A stretch of DNA of 13,653 nucleotides from Acetobacter sp. UBA5411 (lineage in GTDB: Bacteria > Pseudomonadota > Alphaproteobacteria > Acetobacterales > Acetobacteraceae). Shown in pieces: positions 1-4,550 of the stretch. A program made the position numbers and the translations under genes. The first letter of the stretch is position 1, and each line of letters begins with the position of its first letter. Location: assembly GCF_002409645.1 (NCBI RefSeq), contig NZ_DHNR01000018.1, positions 4,555 to 18,207 of the forward strand, given 5' to 3'. The notes below the pieces were generated by a model, which worked only from the letters and a program-made list of their open reading frames with translations, searched no databases and had not been told where the DNA came from.

Positions 1-224
1 CCACACGCACCGGACTGGCGGCACTATTCACCACGATAAACGGTCATAAGGTCCAGCATGATCACGGCTACGGGTGGCGTTTCGACGCGCCACCGGCTGT
101 TGACCCACGCACGGGCCGCGCATTCGTCCGCACGATACAGGCCGATACCCTCGACGAAATAGCCGAACAGGCATGGTCCATCCCTAACCCAACATACGAC
201 GATCACGGGAGAATTGCGGCATGA
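1..224 (+). CDS. Hypothetical protein, 5' end outside window
   Basis: An open frame (third forward frame) enters from the left edge and ends at TGA 222-224, giving at least 73 residues without a start codon in view. The visible part is hydrophilic, with an aromatic/glycine patch (HGYGWRF) and an acidic stretch (ADTLDEIAEQAW) near the end. I do not recognise a family. Its stop overlaps the ATG of the next gene (ATGA at 221-224), and the following three genes run in the same direction with similar tight spacing, which supports it being the 3' part of a real coupled gene. Confidence 0.6.
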   Translation, partial: TRTGLAALFTTINGHKVQHDHGYGWRFDAPPAVDPRTGRAFVRTIQADTLDEIAEQAWSIPNPTYDDHGRIAA

Positions 225-403
225 TTACGCCAGACCGCGCCATCCGCATCATTCACGAACACGGGCATATGGCCTGCCAGACCGATGCAAGCGACAAGGT
301 GCTAGCACGGACCGTATGGACAGACCGGACAGGACACGTGGGACATTCGTGGGAATGGGTGTCCTGCACCTTTCCGGCAATCCGCGCATGGTTAGGGTAT
401 TGA
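221..403 (+). CDS. Small hypothetical protein, 60 aa
   Basis: ATG at 221 is preceded by a good Shine-Dalgarno (GGGAG, 9 bases upstream) and overlaps the stop of the gene before it by four bases. The product is a soluble 60-residue protein rich in His and Trp (HEHGHMAC early; WEWV and RAWLGY late). No function is assigned. The alternating WTDRTG...SWEW pattern looks like a small beta-rich fold, but that is inference. Short coupled genes of this sort are typical phage accessory genes. Confidence 0.65.
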   Translation: MITPDRAIRIIHEHGHMACQTDASDKVLARTVWTDRTGHVGHSWEWVSCTFPAIRAWLGY

Positions 404-405
404 TC

Positions 406-726
406 ATGGGGCAGCCTCTCACAATCGCTTATCTTGGCTCGTGCAAGTCGCGGGCCGCTTTCCTCGACCGCTTCGGCAGCCGTCCGGACGTTTACGCAAT
501 ACCAGAGGCTCCTGACGATAGCATGGAGGACTTGCGCAACACCTTAGAAACGACCTTGAACGTGTTGGCCGGTTTGGACACGCGCCAGATTGCAACCGGC
601 CTGCGCTGTTTCGTGCTCCCTTCGGATTGGCGCGGACCTTTGCACCCATACAATGAAGGCGAGCAATACAGCCCGTCATGCGTTGCGGTCCGCGTCACGG
701 GAGGCCGCAACGCATGTATGAGCTGA
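406..726 (+). CDS. Hypothetical protein, 106 aa
   Basis: The start is placed at ATG 406, three bases after the preceding stop, because AGGG lies about 9 bases upstream; an in-frame ATG at 388 has no ribosome site. The protein starts with a predicted beta strand (PLTIAYLGSCKSR), has an acidic central helix (EDLRNTLETTLNVLAGLD) and a C-terminal strand (PSCVAVRVTGG). It carries no membrane segment or signal peptide. I do not recognise the family. It overlaps the start of the next small gene by 13 bases. Confidence 0.6.
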   Translation: MGQPLTIAYLGSCKSRAAFLDRFGSRPDVYAIPEAPDDSMEDLRNTLETTLNVLAGLDTRQIATGLRCFVLPSDWRGPLHPYNEGEQYSPSCVAVRVTGGRNACMS

Positions 727-803
727 TAAAGGACTGTTTCGCGCTGGTCGGGCTTTACGGGTTCGTTCTGGCGCTCTGGTATCGCTATATAGACAACCGC
801 TGA
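714..803 (+). CDS. 29-aa predicted membrane peptide
   Basis: This very short ORF starts at ATG 714 inside the end of the previous gene, with a strong ribosome site (GGGAGG, 9 bases upstream). The product has one hydrophobic segment, about residues 8-23 (ALVGLYGFVLALWYRY), with a charged N-terminal helix before it and a charged C-terminus (IDNR). It is the last gene before the terminator at 824. Single-span peptides like this are common in phage accessory regions; a role at the membrane is inferred only from hydrophobicity. Confidence 0.55.
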   Translation: MYELIKDCFALVGLYGFVLALWYRYIDNR

Positions 804-818
804 CACCACGCCAGCGCG

Positions 819-1001
819 TCAGGAAAGGCCATCCTTCGGGGTGGCCTTTTGCGTTCTTGGGCGCTGGCAGGTTTCGCCCTGGTGGCGGCAGCCAGCAACC
901 CGCCGGATGAAGCCGACCGCATACCACCACGCCGTCACACCGCCAAGATACGCCACAGGATGCCCGCACAGGTCGATTGCCTCCCGTCTATACCCTATCA
1001 T
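819..1001 (-). CDS. Possible small membrane protein, 60 aa (doubtful)
   Basis: An ORF from ATG 1001 (or TTG 1016) to a stop at 819 encodes a peptide with a hydrophobic stretch (HPVAYLGGVTAWWYAVGFI) and a basic C-terminus with two Cys. No convincing ribosome site is present, and its last codons are formed by the terminator stem of the converging operon, which argues for chance. In favour: it is the only reasonable minus-strand reading frame downstream of the promoter-like site at 1383-1402. The rest of 851-1056 shows no other supportable gene. Confidence 0.25.
   Translation of the reverse strand: MIGYRREAIDLCGHPVAYLGGVTAWWYAVGFIRRVAGCRHQGETCQRPRTQKATPKDGLS
824..850 (+). terminator. Rho-independent terminator ending the plus-strand genes
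   Basis: An 11-bp stem (824-834 with 839-849, one T-G wobble) closes a TTCG tetraloop and runs into TTTT. It lies 20 bases after the stop of the 29-aa gene, so it ends the left plus-strand operon. On the opposite strand the stem would be followed by only three T, so it is stronger for plus-strand transcripts. Confidence 0.85.
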
Positions 1002-1056
1002 ACCGGAAACCGACAAAGGGCACTGTGCGGTAATCCTACGGCCTTAAACGGCATAG

Positions 1057-1081
1057 TGCATTTTCTGACGCGGAAAGTGCA
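1057..1081. promoter_or_regulatory. Operator-like inverted repeat upstream of the plus-strand promoter
   Basis: Two 9-base half-sites, TGCATTTTC and GAAAGTGCA, face each other across a 7-base spacer with one mismatch. The element ends 20 bases before the -35 box at 1101. The same bases also form a direct repeat, AGTGCA followed by T-rich sequence, at 1055 and 1076, two helical turns apart. GGCATAG recurs at 1050 and 1089. This arrangement is typical of a binding site for a dimeric regulator; which protein binds is unknown. Confidence 0.45.
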
Positions 1082-1100
1082 ATTTTGTGGCATAGACCTG

Positions 1101-1129
1101 TTGACGGGTTCGCAAAAGGGAACTATACA
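1101..1129 (+). promoter_or_regulatory. Sigma70-type promoter, plus strand
   Basis: TTGACG (1101-1106) and TATACA (1124-1129) are separated by exactly 17 bases, each one mismatch from the sigma70 consensus. Transcription would begin near 1136, about 15 bases before ATG 1151. This is one of the two best host-type promoters I find in the window, and it points against the replication genes. Confidence 0.75.
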
Positions 1130-1150
1130 CTAAGACAGACAACGGGAGAC

Positions 1151-1438
1151 ATGCACACAACGACGACTCAACAGGCCGCCTATCAATTCAACCGGCCCGT
1201 TGCCGTGCGGATGCCCTCATCTATCGAGGGAACCTTAGAGGCATTGCCGGGAAGGTTTCGGACCCCACGCGCCTGTGCCCGAGCGGCCATCGAGCGGGGC
1301 CAGGCACCCGGCCGCCGATTTTTTTTTAAAAAAAAAAAATACCGCCCCCTCCCCATCCAATTTTTAAAAAAAAAAATCCGCCACCCTCCCTTTATTTCAG
1401 GGAGCCTTTTCAGGGCATCACAGTGCAGCTCGTCGTGA
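1151..1438 (+). CDS. Small basic protein behind the sigma70 promoter; 3' end uncertain
   Basis: ATG 1151 follows the promoter at 1101-1129 and has GGGAG close upstream (short spacing). The first 56 residues look genuine: a polar N-terminus, then an Arg/Ala-rich part (RFRTPRACARAAIERG). From residue 57 the frame runs through T9 and A12, giving FFFKKKK, then a second T/A tract, before a stop at 1438 inside the converging gene. A terminator-like hairpin ends exactly at the T9, so the transcript may stop within the frame and leave no stop codon; alternatively the A12 run may cause polymerase slippage. The true C-terminus is therefore unknown. No family is recognised. Confidence 0.4.
   Translation: MHTTTTQQAAYQFNRPVAVRMPSSIEGTLEALPGRFRTPRACARAAIERGQAPGRRFFFKKKKYRPLPIQFLKKKIRHPPFISGSLFRASQCSSS
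1289..1327 (+). terminator. Terminator-like hairpin followed by nine T
   Basis: ATCG, GCGG and CC on the left pair with GG, CCGC and CGAT on the right, with two small bulges and an 8-base loop (1289-1319). Nine T follow (1319-1327). It would end the short transcript from the promoter at 1101. The bulged stem lowers confidence, and it lies inside the reading frame that starts at 1151. Confidence 0.5.
1319..1376. repeat. Paired T-tract/A-tract palindromes
   Basis: T9A12 (1319-1339) and T5A11 (1361-1376) are separated by a C-rich linker. Each is a perfect AT palindrome in a GC-rich genome. On the minus strand they read as T12 and T11 runs just downstream of the promoter-like site at 1383-1402; on the plus strand T9 follows a hairpin. 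They could serve as terminator U-tracts, as intrinsically bent or easily melted DNA, or reflect homopolymer length variation. Confidence 0.8.
1383..1402 (-). promoter_or_regulatory. 20-bp repeat, T3/T7-like phage promoter candidate (copy 1)
   Basis: On the minus strand the site reads CCCTGAAATAAAGGGAGGGT and is identical over 20 bases to 8764-8783. The part TAAAGGGAG matches the initiation end of the T3 RNA polymerase promoter, with start expected at the first G (1390). It begins just after the stop of the gene at 1410-2021. At this copy the flanks also allow a 6-bp hairpin (CTCCCT/AGGGAG), and T11 lies 14 bases after the expected start, so a terminator function is a real alternative. Confidence 0.5.
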
Positions 1439-2021
1439 TCCCAGCGTTCATGCAGGTTGCCGATCCTCCCATTGCATCCGTTACGGACGTGACAGGCCCA
1501 TTCCGAACCGCTGTGATCTGGTGGGGCAGTCCCTCGACGGGCACGACAGGTTGAACAGGCTGATCGACGTATGCGGGCGCATACCGCGTAACGGGGGATG
1601 GTATCACCACAGGAACGGCGACGGGGTAGGTCTGCACTGTCGGAGCAGGCTGCGAGAACACAGACGCTTCCTGATTGTCCAGTCGGCCCAGAATTGCTCG
1701 CTGTCTCGGGGTCATGCTGCGGTATGCTGCCGCCTGCCTCTGGGCATCATCCGGGCCGCGTGACGGCTTGGTGGTCTGGACAGCGGGCTTTGAACCGAAG
1801 TCACCGCCAGGACAAAATCCCATCTTCCCACAGAAATCATAGGACGCTGTTTTCTCGGCCTTCTGTGGATGCTTCGCGCGGTAGTCGTTCGCCGCCTCGA
1901 TGGAAAGCTCCTGTATCTCCCGATCCTCTGCGGGCGTGACAGGATGCGGGTACGCGCTGCTTGCTACAGCTCCCATTGTCAGCCCGACGATACCAGCCGC
2001 TAGCATAGTCCTTCGCAACAT
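1410..2021 (-). CDS. Secreted protein with signal peptide, 203 aa
   Basis: The protein starts with a basic MLRRTM, a hydrophobic core and a likely signal-peptidase site near residues 21-24 (ASSA-YP), so it should be exported. The mature part holds a Cys pair spaced five residues apart (FCGKMGFC) about residue 65, a Pro/Val-rich extended region (about 125-165) and a second Cys pair near the C-terminus (CMNAGITTSC). The four Cys suggest disulfides in the periplasm. No enzymatic motif is seen and the family is not recognised. ATG 2021 has GAGG about 9 bases upstream. It is the last minus-strand gene of the long run, followed at once by the 20-bp repeat. Confidence 0.75.
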   Translation of the reverse strand: MLRRTMLAAGIVGLTMGAVASSAYPHPVTPAEDREIQELSIEAANDYRAKHPQKAEKTASYDFCGKMGFCPGGDFGSKPAVQTTKPSRGPDDAQRQAAAYRSMTPRQRAILGRLDNQEASVFSQPAPTVQTYPVAVPVVIPSPVTRYAPAYVDQPVQPVVPVEGLPHQITAVRNGPVTSVTDAMGGSATCMNAGITTSCTVMP

Positions 2022-2037
2022 TCCCTTGTCCTCGCCA

Positions 2038-2130
2038 TCATTTCCGAGACTGGAAAAGGCTGCCCATGGCCGCTGTCAGTCCGAAGGCTGCGAACCCGTA
2101 GAGCAACATTCTCCATGCTTCATGAGCCAT
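2038..2130 (-). CDS. 30-aa predicted membrane peptide
   Basis: The ORF starts at ATG 2130, overlapping the 3' end of the winged-helix gene by 11 bases, with GAGGA about 10 bases upstream. The product is an amphipathic start (MAHEAWRM), one hydrophobic span of about 18 residues (LLYGFAAFGLTAAMGSLF) and a basic tail (QSRK), fitting an N-out or N-in single-span peptide. It ends 17 bases before the start of the secreted protein gene. Function unknown. Confidence 0.55.
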   Translation of the reverse strand: MAHEAWRMLLYGFAAFGLTAAMGSLFQSRK

Positions 2131-2641
2131 TCTCGGTTGGTCCTCGATACCCTGCTTCACGCGGAGACATCCCCTGATCCATACCGGCCAAAATCTTCAA
2201 CCAGTCGCCCACGGAATGTCCGCTCTCCCTATTAGAGCTAGTATTTTTAATATCTATAAATGGTCCTGTGCAATCTTTGCACTTGGAAGAAACGGACGCC
2301 CAAGGTCGTTTGAGAGACGGGTCAGCTCGCTCGACTTTTCCGACGATGAACCGATAGGCGTTGCTTGTCCTTACCCATCGCCAGCCATTGCGGACACTCC
2401 GCTGAGTGCGCGAGACGATCCCGAGAGCGACTGCCGCCTTGATGGCATACTTCGCGGTTCTCAACGACACTCGGGCGGCTCGCGCCAGAGTCTCAAAAGA
2501 CGGGAAACGCACTCCATTTTTCTCGGGAAAATTGGCGAGCGCGGTGAGAACCATGAACTCTCCGCGAGTGATATTTTTCATGTCGTGATGTTTCCAGATC
2601 AGAGACTTGATGATCTGGACACGGCTTTTCCGAACTGACAC
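2120..2641 (-). CDS. Winged helix-turn-helix DNA-binding protein, 173 aa
   Basis: Residues about 25-95 form a helix-turn-helix of the phage/plasmid replication-initiator type: RGEFMVLTALANF, then a likely recognition unit (SFETLARAARVSLRTAKYAIKAAVALGIV) and a basic wing (RTQRSVRNGWRWVRT). The C-terminal 60 residues are polar and contain one Cys pair (CKDC). The start is GTG 2641, with CGGAG about 10 bases upstream; an in-frame ATG at residue 21 has a weaker site. It is preceded by a long hairpin-rich leader and a sigma70-like promoter. A transcriptional regulator or replication-initiation role fits; the sequence does not decide which. Confidence 0.75.
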   Translation of the reverse strand: MSVRKSRVQIIKSLIWKHHDMKNITRGEFMVLTALANFPEKNGVRFPSFETLARAARVSLRTAKYAIKAAVALGIVSRTQRSVRNGWRWVRTSNAYRFIVGKVERADPSLKRPWASVSSKCKDCTGPFIDIKNTSSNRESGHSVGDWLKILAGMDQGMSPREAGYRGPTENGS

Positions 2642-2772
2642 GTCGATTTTTCTCCGACACGAGCGTCGAGAACACCGCTTGCCTTTTAGCTCCGACCTAG
2701 TTTACAACGTCGGGGCAACCATTTGTCTGGCAGTGAAAACTCGTCGAACTCGTGTGTTGTGTGTGTGACTAG

Positions 2773-2791
2773 CTCGCCATTGTGTGCAAAG
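2773..2791. repeat. 19-base near-repeat shared with the antirepressor leader (copy A)
   Basis: CTCGCCATTGTGTGCAAAG here matches 17 of 19 bases at 8697-8715, with an identical 12-base core (CCATTGTGTGCA). Both copies have the same orientation and lie in the leader of a putative regulatory gene. This copy contributes one arm of the TCGCCA/TGGCGA hairpin. A shared protein or RNA target site is plausible but unproven. Confidence 0.5.
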
Positions 2792-2810
2792 TAGTGGCGA
2801 ACACTTCCTC

Positions 2811-2850
2811 AAGGGCGCGTAGGTGTGCAGACCTCGCGCCCTTTTCATTT
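2811..2850 (+). terminator. Terminator-like stem-loop, plus strand
   Basis: A 13-bp stem with one bulged T (9 bp AAGGGCGCG/CGCGCCCTT plus AGGT/ACCT) closes a six-base loop and is followed by TTTTCATTT. Its orientation is puzzling, because no plus-strand gene is evident upstream; it implies either a plus-strand RNA from within 2642-2810 or a structural role in the minus-strand leader. Confidence 0.5.
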
Positions 2851-2911
2851 ACAAAATTGCAGAAAGATGTCCTCCCATAACCCGTTCGAGTCCTTAACGA
2901 TTCGTGCAGGA

Positions 2912-2940
2912 TTCATAGGATGGGGAAACGGATCCGTCAA
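2912..2940 (-). promoter_or_regulatory. Sigma70-type promoter, minus strand
   Basis: On the minus strand TTGACG (2940-2935) and TATGAA (2917-2912) are 17 bases apart. It lies just downstream of the terminator at 2960-3009, so it would restart transcription for the winged-helix gene, the 30-aa peptide and the secreted protein. The start would fall near 2905, giving a leader of about 265 bases. Confidence 0.6.
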
Positions 2941-2959
2941 TCGCAAAAGCGAACAGGCG

Positions 2960-3009
2960 AAAAAACAAAGGGCGCAGAACAGCCGTTAAGCTATCCGTAC
3001 GCCCTTGTT
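2960..3009 (-). terminator. Rho-independent terminator after the lysis-type genes
   Basis: On the minus strand AAGGGCG (3006-3000) pairs with CGCCCTT (2974-2968), extended by ACA/TGT on the far side, and TTTGTTTTTT follows (2969-2960). The 25-base loop can fold further. It begins right after the stop at 3011, separating the lysis-type genes from the regulator operon. Confidence 0.75.
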
Positions 3010-3010
3010 C

Positions 3011-3227
3011 TCAGTCGGTTAGGTATCGACCGACATATTCCCATCCGGCCCGTTCGCAGTATGACACGGCTTCGTTCGTCGCATCCTCAACGGACGTTCC
3101 GCGAACCGGAAAGATTGCCGAGAGGCCCCCTAACTTCAGCTCGGAACATGAACGTCCGGTCTTTGCTCGAAGTCGTCTCGCCTTCAGGTTTCTGCTCAGG
3201 CGGGAGCTGGGTGTTGGTGGTCGTCAT
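3011..3227 (-). pseudogene. Small conserved-looking gene split by a frameshift at GGGGG
   Basis: From ATG 3227 (GGAAG, 9 bases upstream; ATG 3233 is an alternative) the frame reads a sensible polar N-terminus ending ...DRTFMFRAEVRG and then degenerates to a stop at 3087. Leaving out one G of the run at 3126-3130 joins it to a second frame reading LSAIFPVRGTSVEDATNEAV and on to YVGRYLTD, stop 3011. The joined 71-residue product looks like one compact protein, with the strand TFMFRAEVRGLSAIFPV flowing across the joint. Either the base count in the run is wrong, the gene is naturally broken, or ribosomes shift +1 here. It overlaps the holin-like gene by 32 bases and precedes a strong terminator. 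Function unknown. Confidence 0.55.
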
Positions 3228-3462
3228 TGTCATCGTCTTCCTTCATAAGCACCAGCGTGCCGGAACACAGAAGTGCCAGCGCGTCCGCGATATGCTGTGC
3301 ATTGGAGGGGTTCATTCTCGGCCCCACAGCGCCCACCAGAAGGGCCGCAAGCCCGATCCGGGTGGACTTCTCGCTCAGGCGAGCCAGAAGCCACTCAGCG
3401 CCGATCCTCGCGGTTCTTTTGAGGGGGTTATTTCGTGGCAACGGTTGCCCGCTTCGCGGCAT
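3196..3462 (-). CDS. Holin-like small membrane protein, 88 aa
   Basis: After a basic N-terminal region (about residues 1-33) come two hydrophobic segments, RIGLAALLVGAVG (about 35-47) and IADALALLCSGTLVLM (about 58-73), joined by a short loop, then a strongly acidic tail (KEDDDNDDHQHPAPA). The size, two spans and charged tail fit small phage holins, which make the inner-membrane lesion that releases or activates endolysin. The assignment rests on topology and on the neighbouring spanin-like pair; there is no sequence signature. ATG 3462 lies within the preceding lipoprotein gene (35-base overlap) with a weak ribosome site, so coupling is likely. No endolysin is visible nearby. Confidence 0.5.
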   Translation of the reverse strand: MPRSGQPLPRNNPLKRTARIGAEWLLARLSEKSTRIGLAALLVGAVGPRMNPSNAQHIADALALLCSGTLVLMKEDDDNDDHQHPAPA

Positions 3463-3694
3463 CGGACTGGCAGGCCCGCGCGGCCCGGTCCTGATCGTCC
3501 AGCTCGATCAACATGCTGGAGACTACATCCATCGGGACGCCCTTGGTCTGCGCCATCGTCAGCTCGCCAGCTGCCTGAATGCGTTCGTCCATCGTGAACT
3601 CACGGACAGTCGGACACGGGCCGGGAACATAATCCGGCCTGTCGGCGCAGGCAGAAAGCAGCGCGAGCAGAGCAAGAGAGGCGATCCTACGCAT
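3428..3694 (-). CDS. Small lipoprotein, o-spanin (Rz1)-like candidate
   Basis: The N-terminus is a clear lipoprotein signal: basic MRR, hydrophobic core, lipobox LSAC with the lipidated Cys at residue 16. The 72-residue mature part is polar, with a Pro-containing start (DRPDYVPGPCP) and an acidic helix. In phages of Gram-negative hosts a small outer-membrane lipoprotein encoded right after a single-span inner-membrane protein is usually the outer spanin, which fuses the membranes at lysis. Here the start overlaps the upstream stop by one base (TGATG), with GGGGG seven bases upstream. Function is inferred from this pairing; the protein is less Pro-rich than classical Rz1. Confidence 0.55.
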   Translation of the reverse strand: MRRIASLALLALLSACADRPDYVPGPCPTVREFTMDERIQAAGELTMAQTKGVPMDVVSSMLIELDDQDRAARACQSDAAKRATVATK

Positions 3695-3936
3695 CAGAAC
3701 GCCCCCTTGGGGTTCTTCAGGTCCGCAAGCAGCTCGCTCTCGTTCGACGGGCCTGCTGCTCGCGCAGCCGCCTCATCCTGAGCGACAGTCGCCACTTCGG
3801 TGGCCTGTGCTTCGGACGCCTGGGCGACCTCGGCTGTCCCTGCTGCGGTGCCTGCCTTCTGGCCCACGATATAGAGCCAGACGACAAAGCCTACGCAAAG
3901 CGCGACAATGACTGCCACGCAGATGTAAATGGCCAT
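3694..3936 (-). CDS. Single-span membrane protein, i-spanin (Rz)-like candidate
   Basis: Residues 2-25 form one transmembrane segment (IYICVAVIVALCVGFVVWLY), followed by an Ala/Glu/Thr-rich helix (about 30-62) suited to a periplasmic coiled coil, and a C-terminal ELLADLKNPKGAF. That layout matches inner-membrane spanins, though at 80 residues it is shorter than lambda Rz (153). The following gene encodes a lipoprotein with a one-base overlap, as in separated Rz/Rz1 pairs. ATG 3936 has a strong ribosome site (AAAGGAG). A generic small membrane protein is the alternative. Confidence 0.5.
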   Translation of the reverse strand: MAIYICVAVIVALCVGFVVWLYIVGQKAGTAAGTAEVAQASEAQATEVATVAQDEAAARAAGPSNESELLADLKNPKGAF

Positions 3937-3982
3937 TTATCTCCTTTCAGTTTGTTGTGTTTCGCCGGTTCCTCGCCGTTCC

Positions 3983-4162
3983 TCACTCGCGTTCTTCAGC
4001 ACATGACCGGCACGGGCAGGGCATTTCCCTGCGCAGCGTGTAGGCGTAGTCGGCCGCCGATGAATTATCGACGCCAGCAGCCTCCAGCACGGACAGCTCA
4101 TGGGCATCGTGGATCAGGCTGTCATACTCCCGGCGGGAGATCGTGACGGTTTCTTCAGCCAT
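3983..4162 (-). CDS. Small hypothetical protein, 59 aa
   Basis: The start is set at ATG 4162, which overlaps the stop of the lipoprotein gene by one base (TGATG); a longer frame from 4180 would lie in that gene. The product opens with TVTISRREYDSL and a helix (HDAHELSVLEAAGVDN), a pattern I associate with small phage proteins of unknown role, and ends in a Cys cluster (CPCRSC) that could bind metal. No function is assigned. Confidence 0.6.
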   Translation of the reverse strand: MAEETVTISRREYDSLIHDAHELSVLEAAGVDNSSAADYAYTLRREMPCPCRSCAEERE

Positions 4163-4500
4163 CAGCGGACATCCCGGCACTTCGACGGATCTGGAAAGCC
4201 CAGGTCTTTCGCCGCCCCGACGAAGTCGATCTGGCCACCGTCGAGGCTATTGTCGATCATGTGTTCCGTTCGGGTGCGGATGTGGGTTTCGACTGACGTT
4301 CCAAAGAGGCGCGGGGAGTGCCACTCGATTGTGCCGTCCTTTTCCGCCTCAATGGTCTGGTTGTGCAGAAACCAGCAGCGATCCGGCCGATCCTGAAGCG
4401 GGCCGCTAAAGGACACGACAACAGCATCAGAACCCTGCTGACATGCCGTCAGGCTGCCGCACAGCAAGAGTGCGGACAGCGCGGTGATGATCTTTCTCAT
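4162..4500 (-). CDS. Hypothetical lipoprotein, 112 aa
   Basis: The N-terminus has a lipoprotein signal: MRK, hydrophobic core, lipobox LTAC with Cys at residue 20, then QQGSD. The mature domain looks beta-rich (VVVSFSGPL, CWFLHNQTI, GTIEWHS, VETHIRTRT) and has two further Cys. No family is recognised. Superinfection exclusion or envelope modification would suit a phage lipoprotein, but that is speculation. A spacer of 50 bases separates it from the ligase gene, and its leader is AC-rich (ACACACAACAC), like that of the spanin-like gene. Confidence 0.65.
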   Translation of the reverse strand: MRKIITALSALLLCGSLTACQQGSDAVVVSFSGPLQDRPDRCWFLHNQTIEAEKDGTIEWHSPRLFGTSVETHIRTRTEHMIDNSLDGGQIDFVGAAKDLGFPDPSKCRDVR

Positions 4501-4550
4501 GATATTGTTCCGTGTTGTGTGTGGTTTGTATTCGCGCTGTGCAGGCGCGG

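Larger units (their letters stand above)
2642..2850. other. Hairpin-rich non-coding leader of the winged-helix gene
   Basis: No supportable gene lies between the regulator start and the promoter at 2912. Inverted repeats are dense: CGAC/GTCG (2655-2668), CCGAC/GTCGG (2692-2713), TCGCCA/TGGCGA (2774-2800) and a long stem AAGGGCGCG+AGGT with ACCT+CGCGCCCTT (2811-2843). The long stem is followed on the plus strand by TTTTCATTT, so it could end an unseen plus-strand transcript; on the minus strand it would fold in the leader mRNA. A 48-codon minus-strand ORF starting at 2849 overlaps these stems, without a good ribosome site. Candidate structured leader or small RNA. Confidence 0.4.

Noticed and set aside
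214..726. Extended 170-codon version of the third plus-strand gene
   Set aside because: The first 64 codons overlap the coupled gene at 221-403 out of frame and have no ribosome site; ATG 406 is better supported.
676..969. Minus-strand 97-codon ORF over the left operon end
   Set aside because: It is antisense to well-supported plus-strand genes and the terminator, and its composition is shadow-like.
2205..2235. Minus-strand CTAATAGGGAGAGC as a third phage promoter
   Set aside because: It lies in the coding part of the winged-helix gene and matches the 20-bp repeat only around GGGAG.
2920..3597. Long plus-strand ORF of 225 codons
   Set aside because: Its 3' half is antisense to the holin-like and lipoprotein genes, it crosses the minus-strand terminator and promoter, and its composition (Arg/Ser/Pro-rich) is typical of a shadow frame.
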